NCBI RefSeq assembly: GCF_005145025.1
Contig: NZ_CP039697.1
Location: 620,001 to 684,000, forward strand
Direction: 5' to 3'
Origin: Novosphingobium sp. EMRT-2
GTDB taxonomy: Bacteria > Pseudomonadota > Alphaproteobacteria > Sphingomonadales > Sphingomonadaceae
DNA length: 64,000 nucleotides
The notes under the pieces are model-generated. The model ran no database searches. It saw only the letters and a list, made by a program, of their open reading frames with translations, and had not been told where the DNA came from. The first letter of the stretch is position 1. The number at the start of each line of letters is the position of its first letter. Positions 9,008-18,082 of the stretch are shown here, one piece after another. Both the position numbers and the translations under genes were made by a program.

Positions 9008-9994
9008 ATGCTAGCCGTCCTTGCCCAGTCGAATGTCGCCGGTGTTCAGTCCTTCCATTCGGATCGGGCGGAGGTGGTCCACGAACACCTGTCGAAGCGC
9101 CTTTCGCGCCACCGCTTCGATTGCGGCCGGGCGGAGCCGATCGACGCGCGCATCTACAGCATGGAACTCGGCGCGATCCAGTTCGTCGATCTCCAGTACG
9201 GCACGGAGGTCGATGTCGAGGCGCAGCTGGAGGACGATCACTTCCTGGTCCATCTCGCGCTCGATGGCGAAACCGTGATGTGGGCCGATGGCAACCGCTA
9301 TCAATTGCGGCCCGACGAGCTGATGGTGTCCTCACCCGGCACGCCGCTCAAGGTGCACATGACGGGCAATTGCCGCCATCTGGCGGTGCGGATGCCCGCG
9401 TCGATCTGCACCGATTATCTCGGCCAGCAACTCCACATCCCGGTCCAGCGCCGGCTGGAATTCTATCCGGGGCGCGAAGGCACGCGCGAACTGCCGCTGG
9501 TGTGGCGCGGGATGCTGACCCACATCTGCGGGCAGTTGCAGCTCTGCCCGATCACGATGAGCAACAAGCGGCTGCAACGCCAGTACGGTATGCTGCTCGC
9601 CGAAGTGCTGCTCGGCAATTACTGCAACAGCTATTCCGAACAGATCGCACTCCACGGCAACGACATCTCGCCCCGCCACGTCCGCCGCGCGCGCGAGATC
9701 ATCCACGATTCGGTGGAAGAGACGATTTCGATCGCGGCGCTGGCGGCGCAGGTGGGCGTCTCCGTGCGCTCGCTGCAAAGCGGCTTCCGCCACTTCCTGG
9801 GCGTGACGCCGCTGGAATACGTCCGCCGGCATCGGCTGGAGAAGCTGCACAGCGCGCTGATGGAAAGCGATGGCGCCGCCAGCGTGACCGAGTTGATGCT
9901 TGAATGCGGCATCGTCAATTTCGGCCGCTATGCGCAGTATTATCGCCAGCAGTACGGCTGCCTTCCCTCGGAAACCCTGCGCAAGCGGGGATAG
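9008..9994 (+). CDS. AraC-family transcriptional regulator
   Basis: A 328-residue protein with an N-terminal sensor region (roughly 30-200, of the AraC_binding_2 type found in activators of aromatic and alkane pathways) and a C-terminal double helix-turn-helix at about 222-326: SIAALAAQVGVSVRSLQSGF as the first helix pair and the FGRYAQYYRQQYGCLPSETL signature at the end. It is divergently transcribed from the aldehyde dehydrogenase gene, the standard arrangement for a pathway-specific activator. Likely targets are that gene and the receptor genes carrying TYCGGCAW boxes. The inducer is unknown. Confidence 0.9.
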   Translation: MLAVLAQSNVAGVQSFHSDRAEVVHEHLSKRLSRHRFDCGRAEPIDARIYSMELGAIQFVDLQYGTEVDVEAQLEDDHFLVHLALDGETVMWADGNRYQLRPDELMVSSPGTPLKVHMTGNCRHLAVRMPASICTDYLGQQLHIPVQRRLEFYPGREGTRELPLVWRGMLTHICGQLQLCPITMSNKRLQRQYGMLLAEVLLGNYCNSYSEQIALHGNDISPRHVRRAREIIHDSVEETISIAALAAQVGVSVRSLQSGFRHFLGVTPLEYVRRHRLEKLHSALMESDGAASVTELMLECGIVNFGRYAQYYRQQYGCLPSETLRKRG

Positions 9995-10052
9995 GCGCGC
10001 CCCGTCACGGTCCTGATGGCCTGACCGTTGCCCGCGCAGGGCGGTCTCTTGC

Positions 10053-10080
10053 TTGACGTGCCATATTATCTCGATAATAT
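10053..10080 (+). promoter_or_regulatory. arsR promoter with palindromic ArsR operator
   Basis: A -35 box TTGACG (10053-10058), 16-bp spacer and -10 box TAATAT (10075-10080) precede the arsR start by only 7 bases. A perfect inverted repeat, ATATTATC-TC-GATAATAT (10063-10080), covers the spacer and the -10 box. This position fits an ArsR-family repressor site that blocks polymerase until arsenite binds. Confidence 0.75.
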
Positions 10081-10087
10081 TGGAAAT

Positions 10088-10465
10088 ATGGAATCATCAT
10101 TAGCGGCGGAACAGGTTGTCCGCGCCCTTGGCGCGCTCGCCCAGGAACATCGTCTGGCCACCTATCGCCTGCTGGTTCAGGCGGGGGAGGACGGCCTGCC
10201 CGCCGGCGAGCTTGCCGGCCGTCTGGCGGTGCCGGCGTCTTCGTTGAGCTTTCATCTGGCCCAGTTGTCCAATGCCGGTCTGGTGAAGCAGCGCCGGCAG
10301 GGCCGGTCCATCATCTACTCGGCCAACTACCCCGCCATGAACGGACTCATGGCCTATCTTACCGAAAACTGCTGCGGCGGGGTTCCCTGCGGCGCGAACC
10401 TGTCCTGCGCTCCGGCCGCGGACGAAGACACCGCGGCGGCAAGCCAGAGGATGGTTGCACGATGA
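10088..10465 (+). CDS. arsR: ArsR-family arsenite-responsive repressor
   Basis: ATG 10088 gives 125 residues; a longer frame to 10028 would run through the promoter and operator, so it is rejected. The winged helix ([35 protein letters not shown], about 45-80) is typical of ArsR/SmtB repressors. Arsenite-binding cysteines are at 95, 96 and 101 ([10 protein letters not shown]), the C-terminal arrangement known from Acidithiobacillus-type ArsR (Cys95/96/102), rather than the helix-alpha3 CVC of the E. coli type; Cys107 is extra. It overlaps the next gene by 4 bp (ATGA). It represses the ars operon and releases DNA on binding As(III). The start codon lies about where transcription should begin, suggesting a leaderless message. 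Confidence 0.93.
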   Translation: MESSLAAEQVVRALGALAQEHRLATYRLLVQAGEDGLPAGELAGRLAVPASSLSFHLAQLSNAGLVKQRRQGRSIIYSANYPAMNGLMAYLTENCCGGVPCGANLSCAPAADEDTAAASQRMVAR

Positions 10466-11535
10466 CCCGGCAGGTGGTGGCGCATCCGCGTCTGTCGTTT
10501 CTCGATCGCTATCTGACCGTCTGGATCTTCGCGGCGATGGCCGTGGGGATTGCTCTCGGCACGCTGGCGCCATCGGTTCCGCGCGCACTGGGGGCGATGT
10601 CGGTCGGCTCGACCAGCATTCCCATCGCCGTGGGCCTGATCCTCATGATGTTCCCGCCGCTGGCCAAGGTGCGGTACGAGGAACTCGGCAAGGTCTTTCG
10701 CGACGGCAGGATCCTGGCGCTGTCCTTCGTGCTGTGCTGGGTCATCGCGCCCGCCTTCATGTTCGCGCTCGCCGCGCTGTTCCTGCCGGACAGGCCCGAA
10801 TACCTCACCGGCCTCGTCCTGATCGGCATCGCTCCGTGCATCGCCATGGTGCTGGTGTGGAACCAGCTGGCCGAAGGCAGCGCGGAGTATGTGACTGGCC
10901 TCGTCGCGTTCAATTCGCTGTTCCAGATCGTGTTCTACGTCCCCTACGCCTGGTTCTACCTCGGCTTTCTGCCGCCACTGTTCGGCATGGAGGCGCGCAT
11001 GGTCGACGTGGATTTCGCAACGATCGCCAAGGCTGTCGTGACCTATCTCGGCGTGCCATTCCTCGGCGGCTATCTCGTCCGGCGCGTCCTGATCGGCATG
11101 CGCGGGGCGGCCTGGTACGAAGGCGCGTTTCTGCCAGCGATCAGCCCGGTCACGCTGGTGGCGCTGCTTTTCACCATCGTGTGCATGTTCAGCCTGAAAG
11201 GCGGCGAGATCATCGCGCTGCCGCTCGATGCCGTCCGCGTGGCGATCCCGCTGGTGATCTTCTTCGTGGCGATGTTCGTGCTGGCCTTCGTGCTGGGCCG
11301 GGCCAGCGGCGCGGATTACGCGCGCACGGCGTCGCTGTCGTTTACGGCCGCTTCGAACAATTTCGAGCTGGCGATCGCCGTCGCCATCGCCGCCTTCGGC
11401 CTTGCCTCGCCGGTGGCGTTTGCCGCCGTCATCGGGCCGCTCGTCGAAGTGCCGGTGCTGATCGCCCTCGTCAATCTTGCGCTGTGGTTCCGCCGCAACT
11501 GGTTTGGCGGCGGGGAAAGCCCGGCGATCGCCTGA
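10462..11535 (+). CDS. ACR3-type arsenite efflux permease
   Basis: A 357-residue inner-membrane protein with about ten transmembrane segments, belonging to the ACR3 (bile-acid/arsenite/riboflavin) transporter family. The family's essential cysteine is present as Cys126 in [18 protein letters not shown], and the conserved acidic residue in the last helices is in [16 protein letters not shown]. It exports As(III), probably by proton exchange. It is translationally coupled to arsR (4-bp overlap), with arsC starting 16 bp downstream, forming a compact arsR-ACR3-arsC resistance operon. Often annotated arsB; it is not the ArsB family. Confidence 0.95.
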   Translation: MTRQVVAHPRLSFLDRYLTVWIFAAMAVGIALGTLAPSVPRALGAMSVGSTSIPIAVGLILMMFPPLAKVRYEELGKVFRDGRILALSFVLCWVIAPAFMFALAALFLPDRPEYLTGLVLIGIAPCIAMVLVWNQLAEGSAEYVTGLVAFNSLFQIVFYVPYAWFYLGFLPPLFGMEARMVDVDFATIAKAVVTYLGVPFLGGYLVRRVLIGMRGAAWYEGAFLPAISPVTLVALLFTIVCMFSLKGGEIIALPLDAVRVAIPLVIFFVAMFVLAFVLGRASGADYARTASLSFTAASNNFELAIAVAIAAFGLASPVAFAAVIGPLVEVPVLIALVNLALWFRRNWFGGGESPAIA

Positions 11536-11551
11536 ACGCCAAGGAACGACC

Positions 11552-11980
11552 ATGACCACCGACATCGTGATCTATCACAACCCCGATTGCGGCACTTCGC
11601 GCAACGCGCTGGCGATGATCCGGAATGCCGGCATCGAGCCGCATGTTGTCGAGTACCTGAAGACTCCGCCGGCGCGCGCGCTCCTTGAAAGCCTGATCGC
11701 CCGCGCGGGAATGACCCCGCGCGCCCTGCTGCGCGAGAAGGGCACGCCCTACGCCGAACTGGGCCTGGCCGACGAAAGCCTGAGCGATGCCGCCTTGATC
11801 GATGCGATGATGGCGCATCCGATTCTCATCAACCGCCCGCTGGTGGTCTCACCGCTCGGCGTCCGCCTGTGCCGCCCGTCCGAGGAAGTCCTCGATCTCC
11901 TCCCTCGGCGTCAGCAGGCGGCGTTCTCCAAGGAAGACGGAGAAGCGGTCGTGGATGCCGACGGAAACCGTATCGCCTGA
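11552..11980 (+). CDS. arsC: Glutaredoxin-dependent arsenate reductase
   Basis: ATG 11552 with AAGGAACGACC ahead gives 142 residues. The N-terminal YHNPDCGTSRNAL motif places the catalytic Cys at position 13, matching Cys12 of E. coli plasmid ArsC; the conserved Arg in the RPLVV segment is present (INRPLVVSPLGVRLCRPSE). This enzyme reduces arsenate to arsenite with glutathione and glutaredoxin, producing the substrate for the ACR3 pump encoded just upstream. It is the last gene of the ars operon and converges on the PQQ dehydrogenase gene, with a 28-bp gap holding a GC hairpin (GGCGGC/GCCGCC, 11984-12002). Confidence 0.95.
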   Translation: MTTDIVIYHNPDCGTSRNALAMIRNAGIEPHVVEYLKTPPARALLESLIARAGMTPRALLREKGTPYAELGLADESLSDAALIDAMMAHPILINRPLVVSPLGVRLCRPSEEVLDLLPRRQQAAFSKEDGEAVVDADGNRIA

Positions 11981-12008
11981 ACCGGCGGCAAGCCGCGCCG
12001 CCGCTTGC

Positions 12009-14111
12009 TCACGGCGCGTCGGGATCGGCCTTCAGGTCCAGCGCGCGCTTCACCACATAGGCGCGGATCGCTTCGGCTTGCGCGGCGGTCAGGTCCTTGG
12101 CGAAGTTGGGCATCCCCTGCGGTTCGCCCACGCCTTGCAGCACGAAGGCGGCGAACATCTGCGGATCGGTGATCGCCTGCGAATAGCGCAGGTTGGGCAC
12201 GCCGCCGTGGTTCACCGCCGTATCCCCGTGGCACATCCAGCAGCGCACGTGGAACAGCGTGCGGCCCTCGTCCACCTGCCGGGGATCGCCGGCGCTGGCG
12301 GGCAGCGGCGGCAGCACCTTCGGATCGACCGGCGGCAGCGCATAGGGCGCCTTGCCATCCAGCCGGAAGGTGACGATGCGATTCACGCGCGGGCCGACCG
12401 CGTCCTTCAGCGCCTCGCCCATGTTGAGCGGCAGGATGCCGCCCCAGCCCACCGCGACCGAGACGTATTGCACGCCCCTGATGCGGTAAGTGACGGGCGC
12501 GGCGACGATGCCGCTGCCCAGGTTCACGGACCACAGCTTGCGACCGCTGTCGGCGGCATAGGCGGCGAATTCGCCCGTGCCGTTGCCCTGGAAAACTAGC
12601 CCGCCGGCCGTCGAAAGCACGCCGCCGTTCCACGGCAGCGGCATCGGCACGGACCACACGCGCCGCCCGGCGACCGGGTCCCACGCCACCAGCGCGCCCT
12701 TCATCATCGCGCGGATCTGCGCGCGCACCTTGGGGTCTTCGGGCATCGACGAGGCGGCCGGGTCCTGCCCGGTGTTCCACCCGCGCGGGTCGTAGGCAAA
12801 GCTGCCGGGCTTGGCCGACACATAGCCATAGGGCATTTCGGCGGTGGGCAGGAACACCAGCCGGCGCGAAGGGTCATAGCTCATCGGTTGCCAGCTGTGC
12901 CCGCCGGCAGGCGAGGGCAGGCCCAGCCACGGTGCGCCGCTTTCGGCATAGCGCGCGGCCGGCACGATGTCGGGCCGGCCGGTCTGCGGGTCCAGCCCCT
13001 TCGACCAGTTGAGCGGCACATAGGGCGTGCCCGAGATGAACTGGCCGGTCGCGCGGTCCAGCACATAGAAATAGCCGTTCTTCGGCGCCTGCATCAGCAC
13101 CTTGCGCGTCCGCCCGCCGATCTGGAGATCGGCCAGGATCATGTGCTGCGTGGCGGTGTAGTCCCATTCGTCGCCCGGCACTTCCTGGAAATGCCAGACG
13201 TATTCGCCCGTCTCCGGCCGGATCGCCACGATCGAGGAGACGAACAGGTTGTCGCCCTTGCCGGCGCTGCGCACGGTGCGGTCCCACGGCCCGCCGTTGC
13301 CCACGCCGATGTAGAGCAGGTCGAGTTCGGGATCGTAGGCCATCGAATCCCACGCGGTGCCGCCGCCGCCCACCTTCCACCATTCGCCCGCCCAGGTGCC
13401 GGCGGCCATTGCCATGGCCTTGTTCTCGAAGCCCTTCGCCGGATCGCCGGGCACGGTATAGAAGCGCCAGGCCTGCTTGCCGGTGGCCACGTCATAGGCG
13501 GTGACATAGCCGCGCACGCCGTATTCCGCGCCGCCGTTGCCGATGATGACGCGGTTCTTCACGATGCGCGGCGCGCCGGTGATCGTGTAGTTCTGGTCGC
13601 GGTCCGTGGTCTGAACCGACCAGACCTCGTGCCCCGTCTTCGCGTCGAGCGCGATCAGCCGCCCGTCGAACGCGCCCAGGAACACCTTGCCGTCAGCATA
13701 GGCGACGCCCCGGTTTACCACGTCGCAGCAACCGCGCCGGGCATCGGCCCCATCGACTTGCGGATCGTAGCGCCACAACACGCGGCCGGTGCGCGCATCC
13801 AGCGCCATGACCACGCTCCACGGACCGCTGACGTACATCACGCCATCCACCACGATCGGCGTCGCTTCCACCCCGCGCAGCGATCGCGCGTCGAAATCGG
13901 CGCTCCACGCCACGCCCAGCCGGGCGACGTTGGCGGCGTCGATGGCGGCCAGCGGGCTGAACCGCGTTTCGCCGGGATCGAGGCCGTGCATGGCCCAGTC
14001 CGTATCTGCGCTGGCGGTCTCGGTGCTGGCGCGGACTGGCGCCGGCTTCGGCGCGGCAAGGGCCGTGGCGCTGACGCAGATCGCGGTCAGCAGGATCGCT
14101 TTGGTCTTCAT
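12009..14111 (-). CDS. PQQ-dependent alcohol dehydrogenase with haem c domain (quinohaemoprotein)
   Basis: ATG 14111 gives 700 residues with a signal peptide (1-20, TALAA-PK). The eight-bladed propeller carries the adjacent-cysteine disulfide Cys128-Cys129 that lies over PQQ, repeated tryptophan-docking segments, and the catalytic Asp in PGDEWDYTATQHM. Two residues after that Asp is Thr, not Asp, which predicts a calcium rather than lanthanide enzyme. A fused cytochrome domain ends the protein: haem motif CWMCH at 624-628 and Met ligand in GMPNF (667). It oxidises alcohols in the periplasm and passes electrons to soluble cytochrome. It is divergent from a TonB receptor gene; no PQQ synthesis genes are in the window. 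Confidence 0.93.
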   Translation of the reverse strand: MKTKAILLTAICVSATALAAPKPAPVRASTETASADTDWAMHGLDPGETRFSPLAAIDAANVARLGVAWSADFDARSLRGVEATPIVVDGVMYVSGPWSVVMALDARTGRVLWRYDPQVDGADARRGCCDVVNRGVAYADGKVFLGAFDGRLIALDAKTGHEVWSVQTTDRDQNYTITGAPRIVKNRVIIGNGGAEYGVRGYVTAYDVATGKQAWRFYTVPGDPAKGFENKAMAMAAGTWAGEWWKVGGGGTAWDSMAYDPELDLLYIGVGNGGPWDRTVRSAGKGDNLFVSSIVAIRPETGEYVWHFQEVPGDEWDYTATQHMILADLQIGGRTRKVLMQAPKNGYFYVLDRATGQFISGTPYVPLNWSKGLDPQTGRPDIVPAARYAESGAPWLGLPSPAGGHSWQPMSYDPSRRLVFLPTAEMPYGYVSAKPGSFAYDPRGWNTGQDPAASSMPEDPKVRAQIRAMMKGALVAWDPVAGRRVWSVPMPLPWNGGVLSTAGGLVFQGNGTGEFAAYAADSGRKLWSVNLGSGIVAAPVTYRIRGVQYVSVAVGWGGILPLNMGEALKDAVGPRVNRIVTFRLDGKAPYALPPVDPKVLPPLPASAGDPRQVDEGRTLFHVRCWMCHGDTAVNHGGVPNLRYSQAITDPQMFAAFVLQGVGEPQGMPNFAKDLTAAQAEAIRAYVVKRALDLKADPDAP

Positions 14112-14445
14112 CCGGGTTCCGCCATATGGGAGGGGTACGGGGTCGGTCACGGCCACGCCCGCTGTCGCTGAGGGCCGAAGGGCACCCGATTTGGGGGAGC
14201 GGCGCTATCCGGAACGCGAACGGCGCTGTACGCAAAGCGCGTCATTTCGGTCACAGGTTGCAACCGATTTCGCGAACCCCGCTTGCGGGTTCCGCAGAGC
14301 TTGGCCGCTTTGCGTTCCGGCAATCCGAAATGCGCGGCGGATGTACGTTTTCGGCATTTCTATACTGTTGAAATACCACGGCCCCTCGGCGAGCATCCGG
14401 TCAACAAAAGCACCAGTTGGTGCCGGCGATCAGGGAGCATCCGGC
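14112..14445. other. 334-bp divergent regulatory region
   Basis: No gene is seen here. It separates the leftward PQQ dehydrogenase from the rightward receptor. It holds TCCGGCAA (14316) and TTCGGCAT (14350), spaced 34 bp like the boxes at 7003-7080, and a possible -10 TATACT at 14361-14366 for the receptor, without a good -35. An activator-dependent promoter is the simplest reading. Confidence 0.4.
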
Positions 14446-16815
14446 ATGACCTTCGGGAAAACCAAAGCGGCGTCGAGCATACTGGCCATGGCGGTCGCGA
14501 TCGCCGGGATGGCCGGCGCGGCGCACGCGCAGGAAGCACAAACCGCCACGCAGGATGCGACGAGCGGCTTCGGCGACATCGTGGTGACCGCCACCAAGCG
14601 GTCCGAGAACGTCGCCAAGGTGCCGATCTCGATCACCGCGTTCTCGGGCGATCAGCTGAAGGCGCTGGGCGTGACCGACACCACCCAGATCACCCAGCAC
14701 GTACCCGGGCTTCAGCTCAACGCCTGGTCGCCCAACGTCACCATCTTCAACTTGCGCGGCATTTCGCAGAACAATTTCACCGACTATCTGGAAAGCCCGG
14801 TCGCGGTCTATGTCGACGATGCCTACATGGGCTCGATCAACGGCATTTCCGGCCAGCTGTTCGATGTGCAGCGCGTGGAAGTGCTGCGCGGGCCGCAGGG
14901 CACGCTGTTCGGCCGCAACGCCACCGGCGGCCTGATCCAGTACGTCAGCAACGACGCCAGCCGGGCGGACTTCAACGGCTATGCCTCGGGTACCTACGAA
15001 CGCTTCAACCGGCGCACGCTGGAAGGCGCGGTGGGCGGCAGCATCACCTCCGGCCTGCGCTTCCGCGTGGCCGGCCGCGTCGCCAAGGCGGATGGCTACA
15101 TCAAGCCGGCGGCGGCGCTGCCGGGCGTGTTCGAAAGCGACGGGCAGGCGCTGGGCGGGGAGAACGGCTGGGCCGTGCGCGGCACGGTGCAGGCGGACCT
15201 TGGCCCGAACGGCAAGCTGGACCTGTGGTACAAGCATTCGCAGGACGATCACGTCGCCACCGGCGGCTATGTCTTCGACAACTGCAACCTGCAGGACAAC
15301 GGCTATTGCACCACCGACACCGCCGGCCTCTCGAACGGCACCGGCGGGGTCATCAACGGCATCACCGGCGAGAAGGCCAGCCCCTACCAGAACTTCTCCA
15401 ACGTCCCCGGTTTCCTCGATCGCAAGATCGATGTCTATCAGGGCAAGCTGGCCTATGATCTGGGCGGCATCAAGCTGACCAGCATCACCAATTATACCAA
15501 GCTCACCAAGTCTTATCTCGAGGATGGCGACGCCACGCCGCTCGACCTCATCCGCTACGAAACGCAGGCGCGCTACAGCCAGTTCAGCGAAGAACTGCGC
15601 CTGTCGGGCGATCTGCCGCGCTTCCGCTGGCAGGCGGGGTTCTACTACCTCGACATGAAGATCAACGGCCATACCGTGACCACCGGCAACCCGGCGCTGG
15701 GCGCGGCGGTGGCCGTGGGGCTGGGCGGCAGCAACCCCTCGATCGACGAGACCTATCGCCTGACCTCGAAGAACTGGTCGCTGTTCGCGCAGACCGAATA
15801 CGACCTGACCGATGCGCTGACGCTGATAACCGGCCTGCGCTATTCCAAGGACACCAAGGGCGTCACCTACCATTCGCTCGTCAGTTCGGACGGCAGCACG
15901 GTGGAACTGGCCTCGAACCAGAGCTTCGATGCGGTGATCCCCGGCGTCGATCGCATTTCCAAGGGCGATTGGGCGGCGCGCGCCACGCTGAACTACAAGG
16001 CGGCGGCGAACACGCTGTTGTTCGCATCGTGGAACCGGGGCATCAAGGGCGGCAACTTCACGCTCAGCCCCGCGATCGATGCCTCGACCTTCCAGCACAA
16101 GGCGGAAACGCTCAACGCGTTCGAGGGCGGCATCAAGTGGTCCAACGACAGCAAGACCATCCGCGCCAACGCCACCGTGTTCCATTACAGTTACAAGAAC
16201 TATCAGGCCTTCGCCCTGATCGCCAACGTGCCGCAGGTCCGCAACAGCGATGCCACCGCCACCGGCGCGGAGTTCGAGGCGTGGATCAGGCCGGTCCCGC
16301 ACTTCAACGTGAACCTTGGCGCGACGTGGGAAACCAGCAAGGTCAAGTCGGTGGCGACGGCGGGGTCGGAATACCTATCGGTGCTGGTCCCCGGCGCCAG
16401 CGTGCCGCAATATTGCGTCGATCAGGGCACCGGCAACTATTTCTGCACCTTCCCGGCGGCCACGGTCACCAACGCCAAGCTGCCCAACGCGCCGCGCTTC
16501 AGCGTGAACTACCTGTTCCGCTACGACATCGACACCGCACTGGGCAATGTCGCCGCGCAGTTCGACGGCGCGTGGTATGATGACCAGTACCTCGAAGTGA
16601 CCAACGGCGCGTCCTCGTTCCAGAAGGCCTACAACGTCTCGAACGCCTCGCTGACCTGGACCAGCGCGGACGACCGTTTCAGCATCGAGGTGTTCGGCCG
16701 CAATGTCTTCAACAAGGCCTATCGCCAGTATACGCTGAACCTCGGTCCGCTCGGCACCACCGCGATGTACGCCAAGCCCGCCACCTATGGCGTCAGCGCG
16801 AGCGTGAAGTGGTGA
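14446..16815 (+). CDS. TonB-dependent outer-membrane receptor
   Basis: ATG 14446 (Shine-Dalgarno GGGAG) gives 789 residues; the frame is open back to 13789 but that part is antisense to the PQQ dehydrogenase. Signal peptide 1-29 (GAAHAQ), TonB box DIVVTAT at 44-50, plug domain with VEVLRGPQGTLFGRNATGG, and a C-terminal barrel ending YGVSASVKW. It precedes the amine dehydrogenase genes by 64 bp in the same direction, so it probably imports the amine or a larger precursor for that enzyme. Ligand specificity cannot be read from sequence. Confidence 0.92.
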   Translation: MTFGKTKAASSILAMAVAIAGMAGAAHAQEAQTATQDATSGFGDIVVTATKRSENVAKVPISITAFSGDQLKALGVTDTTQITQHVPGLQLNAWSPNVTIFNLRGISQNNFTDYLESPVAVYVDDAYMGSINGISGQLFDVQRVEVLRGPQGTLFGRNATGGLIQYVSNDASRADFNGYASGTYERFNRRTLEGAVGGSITSGLRFRVAGRVAKADGYIKPAAALPGVFESDGQALGGENGWAVRGTVQADLGPNGKLDLWYKHSQDDHVATGGYVFDNCNLQDNGYCTTDTAGLSNGTGGVINGITGEKASPYQNFSNVPGFLDRKIDVYQGKLAYDLGGIKLTSITNYTKLTKSYLEDGDATPLDLIRYETQARYSQFSEELRLSGDLPRFRWQAGFYYLDMKINGHTVTTGNPALGAAVAVGLGGSNPSIDETYRLTSKNWSLFAQTEYDLTDALTLITGLRYSKDTKGVTYHSLVSSDGSTVELASNQSFDAVIPGVDRISKGDWAARATLNYKAAANTLLFASWNRGIKGGNFTLSPAIDASTFQHKAETLNAFEGGIKWSNDSKTIRANATVFHYSYKNYQAFALIANVPQVRNSDATATGAEFEAWIRPVPHFNVNLGATWETSKVKSVATAGSEYLSVLVPGASVPQYCVDQGTGNYFCTFPAATVTNAKLPNAPRFSVNYLFRYDIDTALGNVAAQFDGAWYDDQYLEVTNGASSFQKAYNVSNASLTWTSADDRFSIEVFGRNVFNKAYRQYTLNLGPLGTTAMYAKPATYGVSASVKW

Positions 16816-16879
16816 TCGTGGTGCGGCCCATGGCCATAGGAAATCGGGCGCGGGGCCGGCTTTCGTTGCGGAGTTTTCG

Positions 16880-18082
16880 ATGAAGAAGCTGCTTGCCCTC
16901 TCGCTCATCGCGCTTGGCGCTGCGCAGGCGATGGCCGCGCCGCCGAAGCCCGTGGCCCAGAAATCCATGGCCCAGAAGCCCGCGCCGCTGAAGCCCGAGG
17001 AACTGACCACGGTCGAGCTGAAGGAACAGATGCCGCCGCACTGGGTGCTGGTGAACGACATCAGCTTCCTGCACATCGCCGATGGCCGCGCCTATCTGAT
17101 CGATGCGGACAGTGGCCATTTCCTCGGCACGATTCCGGGTGGCATGTCGCACACGGGCGTCGCCGTCTCGCCCGATGGGCGCACGGCGATGGTGCCGGGC
17201 ACGTACTATTCGCGCGGCAGCCGGGGCACGCGCACCGATGTCGTAACGTTCTTCAAGATCAGCGACCTGATGCCGGGCGACGAGGTGCAGATCCCGGCCA
17301 AGCGCATCCAGTCGCTGCCGCTGCCCTCCACCATGCCGCTGACCGACGACGGTCGGTTCCTGCTGGTGTACAACTTCACGCCCGAACAGTCGGTCAGCGT
17401 GGTCGATGCGCAGGCGCGCAAGCTGGTGGGCGAATTTCCGACGCCCGGCTGCGGGTTGATGCACATGACCGGGCCGCGCGGTTTCCTGATGCAATGCGCC
17501 GATGGATCGTTGCAGGCCGCCGCGCTCGATGCGGATGGCGCGGTTCATCTGGGCGCGACGACCAAGCCGCTGTTCACCGCCGACGATCCCGCCAGCGACA
17601 AGCCGGTGCGGATCGGTCCGTCCACCTGGCTGTTCACCACCTTTGCCGGCGATGTCGCGGTGATCGACGGGGCCGGCGGGCAGATCGCGGTCAAGGCGCG
17701 CTGGAAGCTGGCGGGGGCGGACGAATCCGCGTGGCGGCCGGGCGGCTTGCAGCCGCTGGCCTATCACGCGCCCAGCGGGCGGCTGTTCGTGCTGATGCAC
17801 AAGGGCGGCGCGGGAACGCACAAATATCCCGGCGAGGAAATCTGGGTCTATGACGTCGCCTCGGCCAAGCGCACCGCCCGCATCGCGCTCGATCAGCCGG
17901 CCAGCGCGGTGGCCGTCAGCGGCGACGATGCGCCGCTGCTCTACACCACGCTGTTCGGCAGCGGCACGCTGACGGTGCGCGATCCGGGCACCGGCGCGGT
18001 CCTGCGCAAGGTGGAAGGGCTGGGGGCCGACCTCACGCTGATCCAGCCCGCGCCGGTCGCGGCCACGGCGGGCGCGCGATGA
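16880..18082 (+). CDS. mauB: Amine dehydrogenase heavy (beta-propeller) subunit, MauB/AauB-like
   Basis: The 400-residue protein has a signal peptide (1-19, QAMAA) and the WD-like propeller of methylamine/aromatic amine dehydrogenase heavy chains (PGGMSHTGVAVSPDGRTAMV, GTYYSRGSRGTRTDVVTFF, HKGGAGTHKYPGEEIWVYD). Two such subunits clamp two TTQ-bearing light chains in the periplasm. It is followed by mauE, mauD and mauA with 4-bp overlaps throughout, which fixes the assignment. Whether the enzyme prefers methylamine or aromatic amines is uncertain; the gene order BEDA followed by a small cytochrome c, with no amicyanin gene, resembles aromatic amine dehydrogenase (aau) clusters. Confidence 0.92.
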   Translation: MKKLLALSLIALGAAQAMAAPPKPVAQKSMAQKPAPLKPEELTTVELKEQMPPHWVLVNDISFLHIADGRAYLIDADSGHFLGTIPGGMSHTGVAVSPDGRTAMVPGTYYSRGSRGTRTDVVTFFKISDLMPGDEVQIPAKRIQSLPLPSTMPLTDDGRFLLVYNFTPEQSVSVVDAQARKLVGEFPTPGCGLMHMTGPRGFLMQCADGSLQAAALDADGAVHLGATTKPLFTADDPASDKPVRIGPSTWLFTTFAGDVAVIDGAGGQIAVKARWKLAGADESAWRPGGLQPLAYHAPSGRLFVLMHKGGAGTHKYPGEEIWVYDVASAKRTARIALDQPASAVAVSGDDAPLLYTTLFGSGTLTVRDPGTGAVLRKVEGLGADLTLIQPAPVAATAGAR

